Source of the DNA: Psychrobacter sp. UBA5136
GTDB lineage: Bacteria > Pseudomonadota > Gammaproteobacteria > Pseudomonadales > Moraxellaceae
Direction: 5' to 3'
Assembly: GCF_002414005.1 (NCBI RefSeq)
Contig: NZ_DHYG01000066.1
Span: 68,810 to 132,809 of the forward strand
DNA: 64,000 nucleotides
The stretch's first letter is position 1. Each line of letters starts with the position of its first letter. Below are positions 35,738 through 45,214 of the stretch, one piece after another. Below the pieces are notes generated by a model. That model did no database searches, was not told the origin of the DNA, and saw only the letters and a list, made by a program, of their open reading frames with translations. A program made the translations under genes and the position numbers.

Positions 35738-38588
35738 AATGGCGCACCTCGCCATCGCCGCTGACGTTGGTCACGCAGCGTGCGCATAATTCAGGATGCG
35801 CCGCATCTGTACCGATATCATCACGGATATGCCAGCAGCGTACGCATTTGGTGCCAGTCGCCGCACTGACATCAACGACTAACTCACCTGATTCATCCGC
35901 ACTATTGTCAGTTTGCGCTTTTACATTGGCTTTATCAGTAGGTGCTTTACTCATCGGCTGTAATGTCGCGCTGCTGGTAATTAAAACAAAACGCAGCTCT
36001 TCGCCAAGTTTCGCTAAGCTGTCATACATCGCGCCATCGGCATATAAATCAACGCCTGCAGACAAGTTAGCATTGATGATTTTTTCACCGCGCGCGGTTT
36101 CGATATGCTTATTGACGCTATCTTTTGCTTGCATGATACGTTGCCAGTCGTCGCTGGTGATGGCGCTAAGCTCAAACGCTGGGAATTCATACCACTCTTG
36201 GGTAAACACGTAGCCTGCATCCTTGCCGTTTTTACCTTCCAATACTTCCCACGCTTCTTGCGCGGTGAATGATAAAATCGGCGTAATCCAGCGAATCAGC
36301 GCATGAGCGATATGATAAATCGCCGTTTGCGCTGAGCGGCGCGGCTGTCCATCAGTTTGGGTGGTGTACTGACGGTCTTTAATAATATCTAAATAAAAAC
36401 TGCCCAAGTCCTGCGAGCAAAACGCGGTAACATGCTGGGTGACTTGGTGAAAGTCCATCGCATCATAAGCGCTGATGATTTGCGCTTGTACGCTTTGGGC
36501 GCGTTCAATGATAAATTTATCAAGGCTAACCAGCTCATTAATGTCCACGCTGTTGGTTGCTGGATCAAAGTCATCGGTATTAGCAAGTAAGAAGCGTAAG
36601 GTGTTACGAATACGGCGGTACATATCGATGGCGCCTTTAAACACCGTTTTACCCGCGCTCATCTCGTAGCGATAATCGCTTGAGGCAATCCACAGACGCA
36701 GCATGTCCGCGCCGGTTTTATTAATCTCGTCCTGCGGCGTGATGATATTGCCAAGTGACTTACTCATCTTGCGACCGTTTTCATCAACCACAAAACCATG
36801 GGTTAATACTTGCTTAAACGGTGGGCGCTCGTACATTGCCTCTGACGTTAGCAGAGAAGTCTGGAACCAACCGCGGTGTTGATCCGAGCCTTCTAAATAC
36901 ATATCAGCGGGATTGGTCAATTCATCGCGCTGCTCAAGAACGGTAAAATGCGTCGTTCCTGAGTCAAACCAAACGTCTAAGGTATCGGTCGCTTTATCAT
37001 AATCAGCAGCTTCTGCCCCTAAAAAGTCTTCACAGCTGGCATCAAACCAAGCTTCAACGCCGCCTGCAGCGATTTTTTGCGCTGCCACTTCCATTAATTC
37101 TAGCGTGTTTGGATGCAGCTCGCCGGTTTCTTTATGAGTGAAAAAGGTAATTGGCACGCCCCATGTACGCTGGCGTGAGATACACCAATCGGGGCGACCT
37201 GTCATCATGGCTTCAATACGGTTTTGCCCCCAAGCAGGCGTCCAATTAACCGAAGGAATATCGGCAAGCGCACGCTCCCGTAAGCCCTTGACTTCCATAT
37301 TGATAAACCACTGCGGCGTGGCGCGGAAAATAATCGGCGACTTATGACGCCAGCAATGCGGATAGCTGTGCTCAATTTTGGTATGGCTGATTAAATGGCT
37401 GTTATCATGCAAGGCAGCAATGATTTGTGGATTGGCTTTATAAATGTGCTCACCGGCAAATACCGCCGCGCTGTCCAAATAAACGCCCGTGCCACTGACG
37501 GGGTTTTCAACGGGCAGATTATATTTAAGACCAACGATATAATCATCAAGACCGTGACCGGGCGCCGTATGGACGAGGCCCGTACCGCTATCAGTGGTCA
37601 CGTGCTCACCTAGGATAAGCGGCACTTGACGATCGTTAATCAATGGATGCTGGACACGCAAACCTTCAAGTTCGCATCCTGAAACGGTAGCTAGGATGCC
37701 ATCATTACTCAATTTAAACTCGCTTAATGCGCTTTCAACCAAGTCCGTGGCTAATAAGAAATTACCTTTAGCAGTTGCCACCACACTATAATCATGCTCA
37801 GGATGTACCGAGATGGCTTGGTTCGCAGGCAAGGTCCAAGGCGTCGTCGTCCAGATAACAGCAGCGATATTACCTTCGATGTTATTTAATGCTGCAACCT
37901 TGTCGGTGTCTAAAATATCAAAGCTCACATAAATGGCGTCTGAAACTTTATCTTGGTATTCAACTTCGGCTTCAGCTAGCGCAGAGCTACAGTCCAAGCA
38001 CCAGTTCACAGGCTTCATACCGCGGGTCACATGGCCGTTGTCATAAATCTTGGCAAGCGCGCGTACGATGTTGGCTTCCTGATGAAAATTCATGGTGAGA
38101 TAAGGGTTGTCCCAATCACCAAACACGCCCAGACGTTTAAAGTCAGCCTTTTGTAGCTCAATCTGGGTACTTGCATATTCGCGGCACAGGCCACGAAATT
38201 CAGTTGCCGAGACTTTTTGCCCAACTTTACCAACTTTGGCTTCGACCTTTTGCTCGATAGGCAGACCATGACAGTCCCAGCCTGGCACATAGGGCGCATC
38301 AAAGCCTGACAAGGTTTTTGACTTCACAATAATGTCTTTCAACACTTTATTGACCGCGTGACCCAAATGAATCTGCCCGTTGGCGTATGGAGGGCCGTCG
38401 TGCAAAATATATTTGGTCGCGCCCGCACGCGCCTGCCGAATTTTGCCGTACACGTCGTCCGCTTCCCAAGCCGCCAGCCAATCTGGCTCACGTTTGGCAA
38501 GGTTTGCACGCATCGCAAATGGCGTATCGGCAAGGTTAAGAGTGTCTTTATAATCGTGGCTTGGCGTATCGGTGCTTTTATCAGTCAT
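35730..38588 (-). CDS. ileS: Isoleucyl-tRNA synthetase
   Basis: Class I synthetase charging tRNA-Ile, with an editing domain against valine. The HIGH-type motif is PPYANGQIHLGHAVNK, the CP1 editing region includes TTTPWTLPANQAIS and GTGLVHTAPGHG, and KMSKSLGN marks the second signature. The C-terminal zinc site is CVRCWH with LCARCV. 952 aa is normal, with a small insert near residues 880-905. It forms an overlapping unit with lspA. The ribF gene that usually precedes it is missing; a thioredoxin-like gene lies upstream on the same strand. Confidence 0.98.
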   Translation of the reverse strand: MTDKSTDTPSHDYKDTLNLADTPFAMRANLAKREPDWLAAWEADDVYGKIRQARAGATKYILHDGPPYANGQIHLGHAVNKVLKDIIVKSKTLSGFDAPYVPGWDCHGLPIEQKVEAKVGKVGQKVSATEFRGLCREYASTQIELQKADFKRLGVFGDWDNPYLTMNFHQEANIVRALAKIYDNGHVTRGMKPVNWCLDCSSALAEAEVEYQDKVSDAIYVSFDILDTDKVAALNNIEGNIAAVIWTTTPWTLPANQAISVHPEHDYSVVATAKGNFLLATDLVESALSEFKLSNDGILATVSGCELEGLRVQHPLINDRQVPLILGEHVTTDSGTGLVHTAPGHGLDDYIVGLKYNLPVENPVSGTGVYLDSAAVFAGEHIYKANPQIIAALHDNSHLISHTKIEHSYPHCWRHKSPIIFRATPQWFINMEVKGLRERALADIPSVNWTPAWGQNRIEAMMTGRPDWCISRQRTWGVPITFFTHKETGELHPNTLELMEVAAQKIAAGGVEAWFDASCEDFLGAEAADYDKATDTLDVWFDSGTTHFTVLEQRDELTNPADMYLEGSDQHRGWFQTSLLTSEAMYERPPFKQVLTHGFVVDENGRKMSKSLGNIITPQDEINKTGADMLRLWIASSDYRYEMSAGKTVFKGAIDMYRRIRNTLRFLLANTDDFDPATNSVDINELVSLDKFIIERAQSVQAQIISAYDAMDFHQVTQHVTAFCSQDLGSFYLDIIKDRQYTTQTDGQPRRSAQTAIYHIAHALIRWITPILSFTAQEAWEVLEGKNGKDAGYVFTQEWYEFPAFELSAITSDDWQRIMQAKDSVNKHIETARGEKIINANLSAGVDLYADGAMYDSLAKLGEELRFVLITSSATLQPMSKAPTDKANVKAQTDNSADESGELVVDVSAATGTKCVRCWHIRDDIGTDAAHPELCARCVTNVSGDGEVRHYA

Positions 38589-39018
38589 AGAAGGTGTCTT
38601 ATTAAATGGGGGTTAGAAGTTGCGTTTAAGATTTAGGCTTAACATTAAATATAATATGGGGTCAAATATTGGATAATCGATACTAGTTTTTACTTAGAAA
38701 AATTGGCTTAGAACACATGGCACAAAATAGGCTGCTTATAACTCATTTAACTCACTTATAAATGGTTACGTCAATAATAAATACTAATGAGACGATTGCA
38801 ACCCAAAATATCTTTAACAGACAGCAGAGTAATTAGAATAGTGGCGAAGATAACGGCAGCTATTATATGACAAAATGGGTAGGGTAAAAAGAGCTGACCA
38901 GTATCGTCCTATTTTTGACCATAACCCATCGTTTATATCAGCAATACGTCGCCTATTAAATCATAGGTCTGGCATGTTTGATTGCCTATTTATTAGATTT
39001 TATAAAATTAACTGGCTG
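38589..39018. other. 430-bp ileS leader spacer
   Basis: AT-rich with no ORF and no clear terminator for the upstream thioredoxin-like gene. The ileS promoter should be here on the minus strand, but no convincing hexamers or leader structure were seen. The ileS start has no strong Shine-Dalgarno sequence. Confidence 0.4.
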
Positions 39019-39588
39019 TCAAAAAATTTCTGACAACCACAAACGCAATCTAAGCGACCAAAGCGGCTGAATACCGGTCAAGCCTTGCATCATCTCACCA
39101 TCTTTTAAAACAACATAAGACGGTGTTACTTGTCCTTGCCAGTCGGCGAATATCTCACCTTCTTGGTCATTAACCGCGGTAAAACGGTAGTTATTTTCAC
39201 CAAGATAGCGACGCAATTCTTGATTAGAGCCTGATTTAATGGCAATGGTGACGACAGGATAATCATTTGCAGCGGCAAGCTTGTCTATCGTCGGCGAGGT
39301 CACCCGACAAACCGGACACCAGGTGCCCCAAAAATATACCAGCGTTGGTTTGTCTTGGCTCAGTGCTGCTAAGTCAACGCTTTGCCCTTGATAATCGGTC
39401 AATTGTAATTGCGGATTGGCAGGCATAATTGGCTGGCGCCACCAATTAACAGCCGTATAAATGACCGCAAATATCAATCCATATATAAGCACCATTTTGA
39501 CGACAGACAGCACTTTTTGCTGCGTGGTTTTTTTTGGTTTCGCAATTGTCTGATTGCTCTCAGTACTTTTATCAGTATCAGTCGTCAT
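39019..39588 (-). CDS. Membrane-anchored thioredoxin-like protein (ScsD/TlpA type)
   Basis: Predicted periplasmic thiol-disulfide oxidoreductase. A basic cytoplasmic N-terminus is followed by one membrane anchor (VVKMVLIYGLIFAVIYTAV, about residues 30-48) and a thioredoxin fold with the active site WCPVC in YFWGTWCPVCRVTSP, and the cis-Pro in VTPSYVVL. The general layout resembles ScsD and TlpA/ResA/DsbE, without the cytochrome-maturation genes that would point to DsbE. ATG 39588 is chosen over an upstream TTG. 189 aa. The redox partner is not apparent nearby. Confidence 0.85.
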   Translation of the reverse strand: MTTDTDKSTESNQTIAKPKKTTQQKVLSVVKMVLIYGLIFAVIYTAVNWWRQPIMPANPQLQLTDYQGQSVDLAALSQDKPTLVYFWGTWCPVCRVTSPTIDKLAAANDYPVVTIAIKSGSNQELRRYLGENNYRFTAVNDQEGEIFADWQGQVTPSYVVLKDGEMMQGLTGIQPLWSLRLRLWLSEIF

Positions 39589-39629
39589 AATGGCTGCTTT
39601 TCTTGCTCTCAAATTTTTAATAGATAAAA

Positions 39630-39653
39630 ATAAACGGCTGAATGGTCAGCCGT
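39630..39653 (-). terminator. Terminator of the GNAT-nitrilase gene
   Basis: Perfect 8-bp stem ACGGCTGA / TCAGCCGT (39634-39641 and 39646-39653) with a 4-base loop; on the minus strand it is followed by TTATTTTT. Confidence 0.75.
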
Positions 39654-39739
39654 ACTATTCATAAATTCTTTAGGATACTTTTAAAAAATCGCACGCCGCT
39701 ATTCACGTAGCGGTTTTATTTCGAACTGCCTATAAGCGC

Positions 39740-41377
39740 TTAAGGTTTTTTGGCACGGTCTTGCAGTGGATCACCAATAAGCACGCTGCCTGAGTTTTCA
39801 CGGCGCTCGGCGTCCGATAATTTACTCGCGGGCACTTTGGCTTTTCTCTTCCATTTTAAGCTAAATAAATCATCGCGGCGGTCAAGCAGATTATGTACCG
39901 AGCCTTCGTGACGCACGTGAGTGAGCTTATCTAAGTTTACATCAGAGAAAAATACCATTTCGGTATTGGCTGTCGTTTCTGCCATAATTGCATCGTGCGG
40001 GAAGGCAAAATCTGATGGCGAGAAAATAGACGACTGCGCGTATTGAATATCTAAGCTTTCTACTTGCGGCAAGTTACCAACTGAGCCGCAAATCATCACA
40101 TAACACTCGTTTTCAATCGCCCGCGCATGCGCACAGTGGCGTACGCGCAGATAGCCGTTTTGTGTATCTGTCCAAAATGGAACGAATAAAATATCCATGT
40201 CATCAAGCGCCATTAAGCGTGCAAGCTCTGGGAACTCAACGTCGTAGCAGATCAAAATACCGATTCGACCAGCGTCGGTGTCAAACACTTTGACCTCATC
40301 GCCGCCTTCAATCACCCACGCGCTACGCTCATGCGGGGTAATATGGATTTTGCGCTGCTCTTCGACCGTTCCATCGCGACGGCACAAATAGCTGACGTTA
40401 TAGAGGGTATCATCCTCGTCTAATAATGGCATTGAGCCTGTGATGACGTTGACGTTATAACTGACCGCCAAGTGCGATATCTCGTTTTTAAACCACTCGG
40501 TATAATCCGCCAAGAAACGGATGGCAACGTTTTGATCGGTTGATTCACACAGACCCATCAGCGGCGCATTAAAAAACTCTGGCAAGCAAGCAAAATCAGA
40601 GTTGTAATCGGCCATGATATCGACAAAAAACTCGACCTGCTGTAACAGCTCTTCAGGCGATTCTACTTCACGCATTTGCCACTGAATACCGCCGATGCGT
40701 ACCTCAGATTTGCGGGTGTTGGGTTTGTACTCTTTTGGCTCGTAATAAATGTTTGCCCACTCAAGCAAGGTCGCAAAACCTTTTGACTGGGCATCATCAG
40801 GCAAATAGGCGGTCAAGATACGCTTTACGATAAAGCCATTTGATAACTGAAACGACAGCGCGGGATCGTGAATTTCACGCGATTCAACGGCTTCGATATA
40901 TTCACCAGGGGTCAAATCTTGGTGATTGTGATAATTGGGGATACGACCACCAGCCAAAATAGCGCGGAAGTTTAACTGGCGACACAGCTCTTTACGTGCA
41001 TCATAGAGCCTGCGACCTAAACGATAACCGCGATAATCGGGATCAATCAGCGCATCAAGCCCATAAATAGCGTCACCCTCAGGGTTGTCTTTGATGATTT
41101 CTTTGTGACCAATCAAATCATCATAGGTGTGCGGGTTAGAAAATTTGGCATAGTCAACCCGCATGGACAGTACCATACCAATCAGCTGGTCATGGTCAAA
41201 TAAGGCAATCTGCCCTTCAGGAAAGGCGTCAATCAAGGTATGAATGGTGTTCTTTGACCATGCGCCGCCTAAATTGACATAAACGCGGTCCATCAAGGCT
41301 TTGAGTTGCGGGTAATCTTTTTTCTTAATCTCGGCAATGGTTAGGTGAAAGTCGTCTAATTTTTCTATCTTGCTCAT
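39740..41377 (-). CDS. GNAT acetyltransferase / carbon-nitrogen hydrolase fusion
   Basis: Bifunctional architecture of 545 aa. Residues about 10-200 are a GNAT domain, with the acetyl-CoA-binding segment DPDYRGYRLGRRLYDARK. Residues about 225-510 are a nitrilase-superfamily domain with catalytic Glu in FACLPEFFN, Lys in EEQRKIHITPHE and Cys in GILICYDVEFPEL. Such fusions are known in bacteria, but neither substrate is established. It could acylate one small molecule and hydrolyse an amide of a related one; that is inference. AGGTAC precedes the ATG. Confidence 0.93.
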   Translation of the reverse strand: MSKIEKLDDFHLTIAEIKKKDYPQLKALMDRVYVNLGGAWSKNTIHTLIDAFPEGQIALFDHDQLIGMVLSMRVDYAKFSNPHTYDDLIGHKEIIKDNPEGDAIYGLDALIDPDYRGYRLGRRLYDARKELCRQLNFRAILAGGRIPNYHNHQDLTPGEYIEAVESREIHDPALSFQLSNGFIVKRILTAYLPDDAQSKGFATLLEWANIYYEPKEYKPNTRKSEVRIGGIQWQMREVESPEELLQQVEFFVDIMADYNSDFACLPEFFNAPLMGLCESTDQNVAIRFLADYTEWFKNEISHLAVSYNVNVITGSMPLLDEDDTLYNVSYLCRRDGTVEEQRKIHITPHERSAWVIEGGDEVKVFDTDAGRIGILICYDVEFPELARLMALDDMDILFVPFWTDTQNGYLRVRHCAHARAIENECYVMICGSVGNLPQVESLDIQYAQSSIFSPSDFAFPHDAIMAETTANTEMVFFSDVNLDKLTHVRHEGSVHNLLDRRDDLFSLKWKRKAKVPASKLSDAERRENSGSVLIGDPLQDRAKKP

Positions 41378-41499
41378 AAAGTACCTGTCTGTCGCTAAAA
41401 TATACGGCTGTTAATAAAGTTAGTTATAAAATTTGCTGATAAATTTCTGCTAATAAGAAGATGGTAAAAGCTTGTGATATGAATGTCTGCAATGAAACA

Positions 41500-41531
41500 A
41501 TGGCTAAAGGTAAACATGACTAAAGGTAAAC
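41500..41531 (+). repeat. Tandem duplication of a 16-bp unit
   Basis: ATGGCTAAAGGTAAAC (41500-41515) is followed immediately by ATGACTAAAGGTAAAC (41516-41531), one mismatch. Confidence 0.85.
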
Positions 41532-41620
41532 GCCAGCGCAGCGTTTTGTCCCACCTTATTTAAGATTGACTACGATCATTGTCCTTTGCTTTTACAATAA
41601 GTTATAAGTAAATTATAAGC

Positions 41621-41700
41621 ATAGTTTCTTAAGCACAGTCTCTTAAGTATAGTTTCTTAAGCATAATCTCTTAAGCATGGTTTCTTAAGCATAGTCTCTG
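41621..41700 (+). repeat. 14-bp tandem repeat array, about 5.7 copies
   Basis: Units start at 41621, 41635, 41649, 41663, 41677 and 41691, consensus ATAGTTTCTTAAGC with an alternating T/C at position 6. Units 1 and 3 are identical. The alternation of TTTC and TCTC versions suggests an older 28-bp unit. Confidence 0.95.
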
Positions 41701-42008
41701 CTGTCATTTGTTTTAATGAGGGGTCTGAGGCTATTTACAAGTGCTTATTTTTAAATGGCGCGGAGCTGGGACGCCTGTTTTTGGCTTACTGTCGCGAGCA
41801 ATTAGTAGTGCTAGGCTTAGCAATACGCAGGTTATGATAGCAGCCCAAGCTTTCCATCACAGTCAAGCGGCGTAACGTTTTGCTAAGTTTTTGTGAGTTG
41901 GTTTTGGTCGCGAGCTACATTTTTTGAGTGGGCTATTAGTTTGGTACGCTGATATTTATAAGCCATGCGGTTAGGATAAAACCAGTCGATGTAGTTAAAA
42001 CAACAATA

Positions 42009-42048
42009 TAAAAATGACGCTAACATTTAATGTTTAGCGTCATTTTTT
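42009..42048. terminator. Bidirectional terminator after the D2HGDH-like gene
   Basis: Arms 42011-42027 and 42029-42046 pair over 17 bp with a single bulge; A- and T-runs on both sides. Functions for the minus-strand gene ending at 42084. Confidence 0.92.
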
Positions 42049-42083
42049 ATGGCAGAGCAGCTATTATCTTAATAAATAATCCA

Positions 42084-43544
42084 TCACATATCAAAAATCT
42101 TGCCACGATTCATAATATTATTTGGGTCAAAGACCTTTTTAATGTCGCGTAAATACTCAATCTCAGTTTCGCTGCGGCTATAGTTTAGATACGGCTTTTT
42201 CGTCATGCCAACGCCGTGCTCTGCAGATACCGAGCCGCCATATTTTTGTACCGTTTCAAAGACGTATTTATTAACAATCTGACACTCAGAAAAGAAGTCG
42301 TCTTTACTCATATTTTCAGGCTTTAAAATGTTGAGATGCAAATTGCCATCGCCGATATGACCAAACCAGCAAACCTCAAAGTCAGGGTAGTTGCTGCTAA
42401 CGATATGGTCAATCTCCGCGATAAACTCTGGTACGTAGCTGATGAGTACCGAAACATCGTTTTTATAAGGGGTAAATACCGAGATGGTTTCAGAAATATA
42501 TTCGCGCAGCTTCCAAAGCTCTTCTGCTTGCGCCAGACTTTGGCTCATCACGCCGTCAACCACCCAGCCTTGCTCCATGCAATGCTCAAAGATTGCCATG
42601 GCTTTATCCATGATAGGCTCATAAGGCGCTTCAAACTCGAGTAGGGTATAAAACTTGGTACGCGATTCAAACGGCTCTTGCACTTGACCATGCGCCATGA
42701 GTTTATCAATGGCCACCTCATCAAAGAACTCAAACGCCGTTAAATCGATTTGCGCTTGAAAGGCAGAGAGTACATTCATGACATCATTAAAGCTGTCCAT
42801 GCCAAGCACTATAACGTTTAAGTCTTGCGGCTGACGCTCAAGCTTGATTTGTGCATGCGTGACAAGGCCAAGCGTGCCTTCGCTACCGATAAACAATTGG
42901 CGCAAATCATAACCGGTGGCGTTTTTAATCATGCCGCGGTTCAGCTGCAAGATATCACCTTTACCCGTGACAACCGTTAAACCCATAATCCATTGACGGG
43001 TCATGCCATAACGAATGACTTTAATACCGCCGGCATTAGTGCCGATATTGCCGCCAATTTGACTGGAACCTGCTGAAGCAAAGTCGACAGGGTAGTAAAG
43101 GTCTTTTGATTCGGCGAATTGTTGCAACTGCTCAGTGACCACGCCGGCTTCAATCTCAACCATACGGTCAGCAGGATAAAATTGTCCGATATGATTCATT
43201 TTATCCATGCTAACGACAATCTCGCCATTGGCGGCAACGGCGCCAGCAGACAAACCGGTACGACCGCCACTTGGCGTTAAAACCACATTGTGCTCATTGG
43301 CAAGGAGGACAATCGCTTGAACTTGCTCGGTGGTCTTTGGAAAGACGATGGCAGCAGCGGCAGGGGCGAAATGCTTGGTCCAGTCTTTGCCCCAATGCTC
43401 GAGGCTTTCACTATCGGTTTTGATTTGGCTGGCGTCAAACTGATGTACATCAAGCAAGGTGTTTAAGATGCTTTGAACGGCGTCTGTATTGGCTGTAGAA
43501 TTGTTTTGGGCGTTAGAGTTGCTTTGGCTGGCTAAAGAAGTCAT
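42084..43544 (-). CDS. FAD-linked D-2-hydroxyacid dehydrogenase, probably D-2-hydroxyglutarate dehydrogenase
   Basis: VAO-type flavoprotein oxidising a D-2-hydroxyacid. FAD-binding PCMH domain with PSGGRTGLSAGAV and GSSQIGGNIGTNAGG, and an FAD-oxidase C domain with the metal/substrate motif HIGDGNLHLNI and SAEHGVGMTKKPYL. Length 486 aa. GlcD, D-lactate dehydrogenase (Dld2-like) and D2HGDH share these features. I prefer D2HGDH because the gene is divergent from serA, an arrangement linked in Pseudomonas to recycling of D-2-hydroxyglutarate made by SerA. ATG 43544 is taken as start; an in-frame TTG lies two codons earlier. Confidence 0.88.
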   Translation of the reverse strand: MTSLASQSNSNAQNNSTANTDAVQSILNTLLDVHQFDASQIKTDSESLEHWGKDWTKHFAPAAAAIVFPKTTEQVQAIVLLANEHNVVLTPSGGRTGLSAGAVAANGEIVVSMDKMNHIGQFYPADRMVEIEAGVVTEQLQQFAESKDLYYPVDFASAGSSQIGGNIGTNAGGIKVIRYGMTRQWIMGLTVVTGKGDILQLNRGMIKNATGYDLRQLFIGSEGTLGLVTHAQIKLERQPQDLNVIVLGMDSFNDVMNVLSAFQAQIDLTAFEFFDEVAIDKLMAHGQVQEPFESRTKFYTLLEFEAPYEPIMDKAMAIFEHCMEQGWVVDGVMSQSLAQAEELWKLREYISETISVFTPYKNDVSVLISYVPEFIAEIDHIVSSNYPDFEVCWFGHIGDGNLHLNILKPENMSKDDFFSECQIVNKYVFETVQKYGGSVSAEHGVGMTKKPYLNYSRSETEIEYLRDIKKVFDPNNIMNRGKIFDM

Positions 43545-43987
43545 GGTCAAATCTCGGTATAAACGTAAGCGCTATGCATAAAAGGGATTATCATATCGCC
43601 AAATGGATATAACTAAGCGATGATAACTGTGTTTATATAAATATTAAGTATAAGTGAGCGCGCGGAGCAATGATAGAGAGATATGCTATCACGCGCCTAC
43701 CTATAGAGTAAGTAGCAGCAATAATTAAAAAACCTCTAATAAGGTTTGGATACGCTGTTTTGGCAAAACGTTTGCATAAAAGTTTTGAGTACAATGTTGA
43801 TACCCTAAGGCTATGTACAGCGATTCACTATAGCATAAAAAGTTTTCAGGCTTGATAAGCAATAATTCATCTAATCTCCTAACATCGCCGCCAAATTTTG
43901 TGTAAGATATCCAGACTGTTTTTCGTTTCATCCATCAGACTTATCCCACTGATGATTTTTATAAGACAATTATAGGACAGTTCCCAC
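43545..43987. other. 443-bp divergent spacer between the D2HGDH-like gene and serA
   Basis: Should contain promoters for both genes. A minus-strand frame of 68 codons at 43725-43931 shows no domain or good ribosome-binding site and is not accepted as a gene. No clear operator was found. Confidence 0.4.
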
Positions 43988-45214
43988 ATGGCGTTATCAC
44001 TACAAAAAGACAAGATCCGGTTTTTATTGCTTGAAGGGCTACACGACAATGCGTTAAAAGTATTGGAAGCGGCGGGTTATCATAACATCGAAAACATCAG
44101 TCACGCCCTAGATCAAGATGAGCTGATCGAAAAGATTAAAGACGCTCACTTCATCGGTATTCGCTCGCGCACGCAATTGACACGTGAAGTGCTTGAGCAC
44201 GCCCACAAGCTTATCGGTATTGGCTGCTTTTGTATCGGTACCAACCAAGTCGACTTGGACGCCGCTCGTGATTTGGGTATTCCTGTCTTTAACGCGCCAT
44301 ATTCAAACACCCGCTCGGTCGCTGAGCTGGTATTGGCCGAAGCTATCATGTTATACCGCGGTATCCCTGAAAAAAATGCCACTGTCCATCGCGGCGGCTG
44401 GGGCAAATCTGCCACTAACTCGCATGAAGTTCGTGGTAAGACGATTGGTATCGTCGGTTACGGCTCTATCGGCTCGCAATTGTCGGTATTGGCGGAAAGC
44501 TTCGGCATGAAAGTCATTTATCATGATGTTGTGACCAAATTGCCACTGGGTAACGCTGTGCAAGTCGGTAGCTTAGAAGAGCTACTATCAACGGCTGATA
44601 TCGTCACCTTGCATGTGCCTGATGTGCCAAGCACTCGCTATATGATGGGCGCGGCACAATTTGCACACATGAAAGATGGCAGCTACTTTATCAATGCGGC
44701 GCGCGGTACCTGCGTTGAGATTGATGATTTGGCAGCAGCACTTGAGTCCGGTAAAATCTTGGGCGCAGCGATTGACGTGTTCCCAAAAGAGCCAAAATCT
44801 GCTGACGAAGAGTTTGAATCACCACTGCGTAAATTTGACAACGTTATCTTGACGCCGCATATCGGTGGTTCTACGCAAGAAGCGCAGGCCAATATTGGTC
44901 TTGAAGTCGCCGATAAGTTTGTTCGCTACTCTGATCAAGGTGATACCGCGACTGCCGTCAACTTCCCAGAAGTTTCTGTGCCGTTTAAAGAAGGCTCGCA
45001 TCGTCTGCTGCATATCCACAAAAACGTTCCAGGCGTACTGTCACAGATTAACCGTTTGTTCGCTGAAGCAAATATCAACATTTTAGCGCAGAGTCTCATG
45101 ACCGAAGGTGATGTTGGTTACCTGGTGATGGATGTGGATTATAACGATTCTCGCGCCGCTTTAGATCAGCTAAAAGACGTTGAAGAAACCATTCGCGTAC
45201 GTATTTTATTTTAG
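43988..45214 (+). CDS. serA: D-3-phosphoglycerate dehydrogenase
   Basis: First enzyme of serine synthesis, oxidising 3-phosphoglycerate with NAD; it can also reduce 2-oxoglutarate to D-2-hydroxyglutarate. NAD-binding GIVGYGSIGSQL, catalytic Arg in INAARGTCVEID, Glu region, and His in LTPHIGGSTQEAQ. The C-terminal ACT domain (about residues 335-408) mediates serine feedback inhibition and includes HKNVPGVLSQIN. 408 aa matches the E. coli short type. AGGACA precedes the ATG. Confidence 0.97.
   Translation: MALSLQKDKIRFLLLEGLHDNALKVLEAAGYHNIENISHALDQDELIEKIKDAHFIGIRSRTQLTREVLEHAHKLIGIGCFCIGTNQVDLDAARDLGIPVFNAPYSNTRSVAELVLAEAIMLYRGIPEKNATVHRGGWGKSATNSHEVRGKTIGIVGYGSIGSQLSVLAESFGMKVIYHDVVTKLPLGNAVQVGSLEELLSTADIVTLHVPDVPSTRYMMGAAQFAHMKDGSYFINAARGTCVEIDDLAAALESGKILGAAIDVFPKEPKSADEEFESPLRKFDNVILTPHIGGSTQEAQANIGLEVADKFVRYSDQGDTATAVNFPEVSVPFKEGSHRLLHIHKNVPGVLSQINRLFAEANINILAQSLMTEGDVGYLVMDVDYNDSRAALDQLKDVEETIRVRILF

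Larger units (their letters stand above)
41378..42083. other. 706-bp gene-free region
   Basis: The longest gene-free stretch in the window. It contains a 16-bp duplicated unit (41500-41531), a 14-bp tandem array (41621-41700), a GC-richer segment of unknown nature at about 41755-41930 with two copies of GTCGCGAGC, and a bidirectional terminator (42009-42048). No credible ORF on either strand. It could be a decayed gene or element. Confidence 0.6.

Noticed and set aside
38589..39018. T-box leader upstream of ileS
   Set aside because: No T-box consensus or terminator/antiterminator pair is seen, and T-boxes are not expected in gammaproteobacteria.
41621..41700. CRISPR array
   Set aside because: Units are contiguous 14-mers with no spacers and no cas genes anywhere in the window.
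43725..43931. Minus-strand frame of 68 codons between the D2HGDH-like gene and serA
   Set aside because: No recognisable domain, no good ribosome-binding site, and it fills a divergent promoter region; conservation would be needed to accept it.
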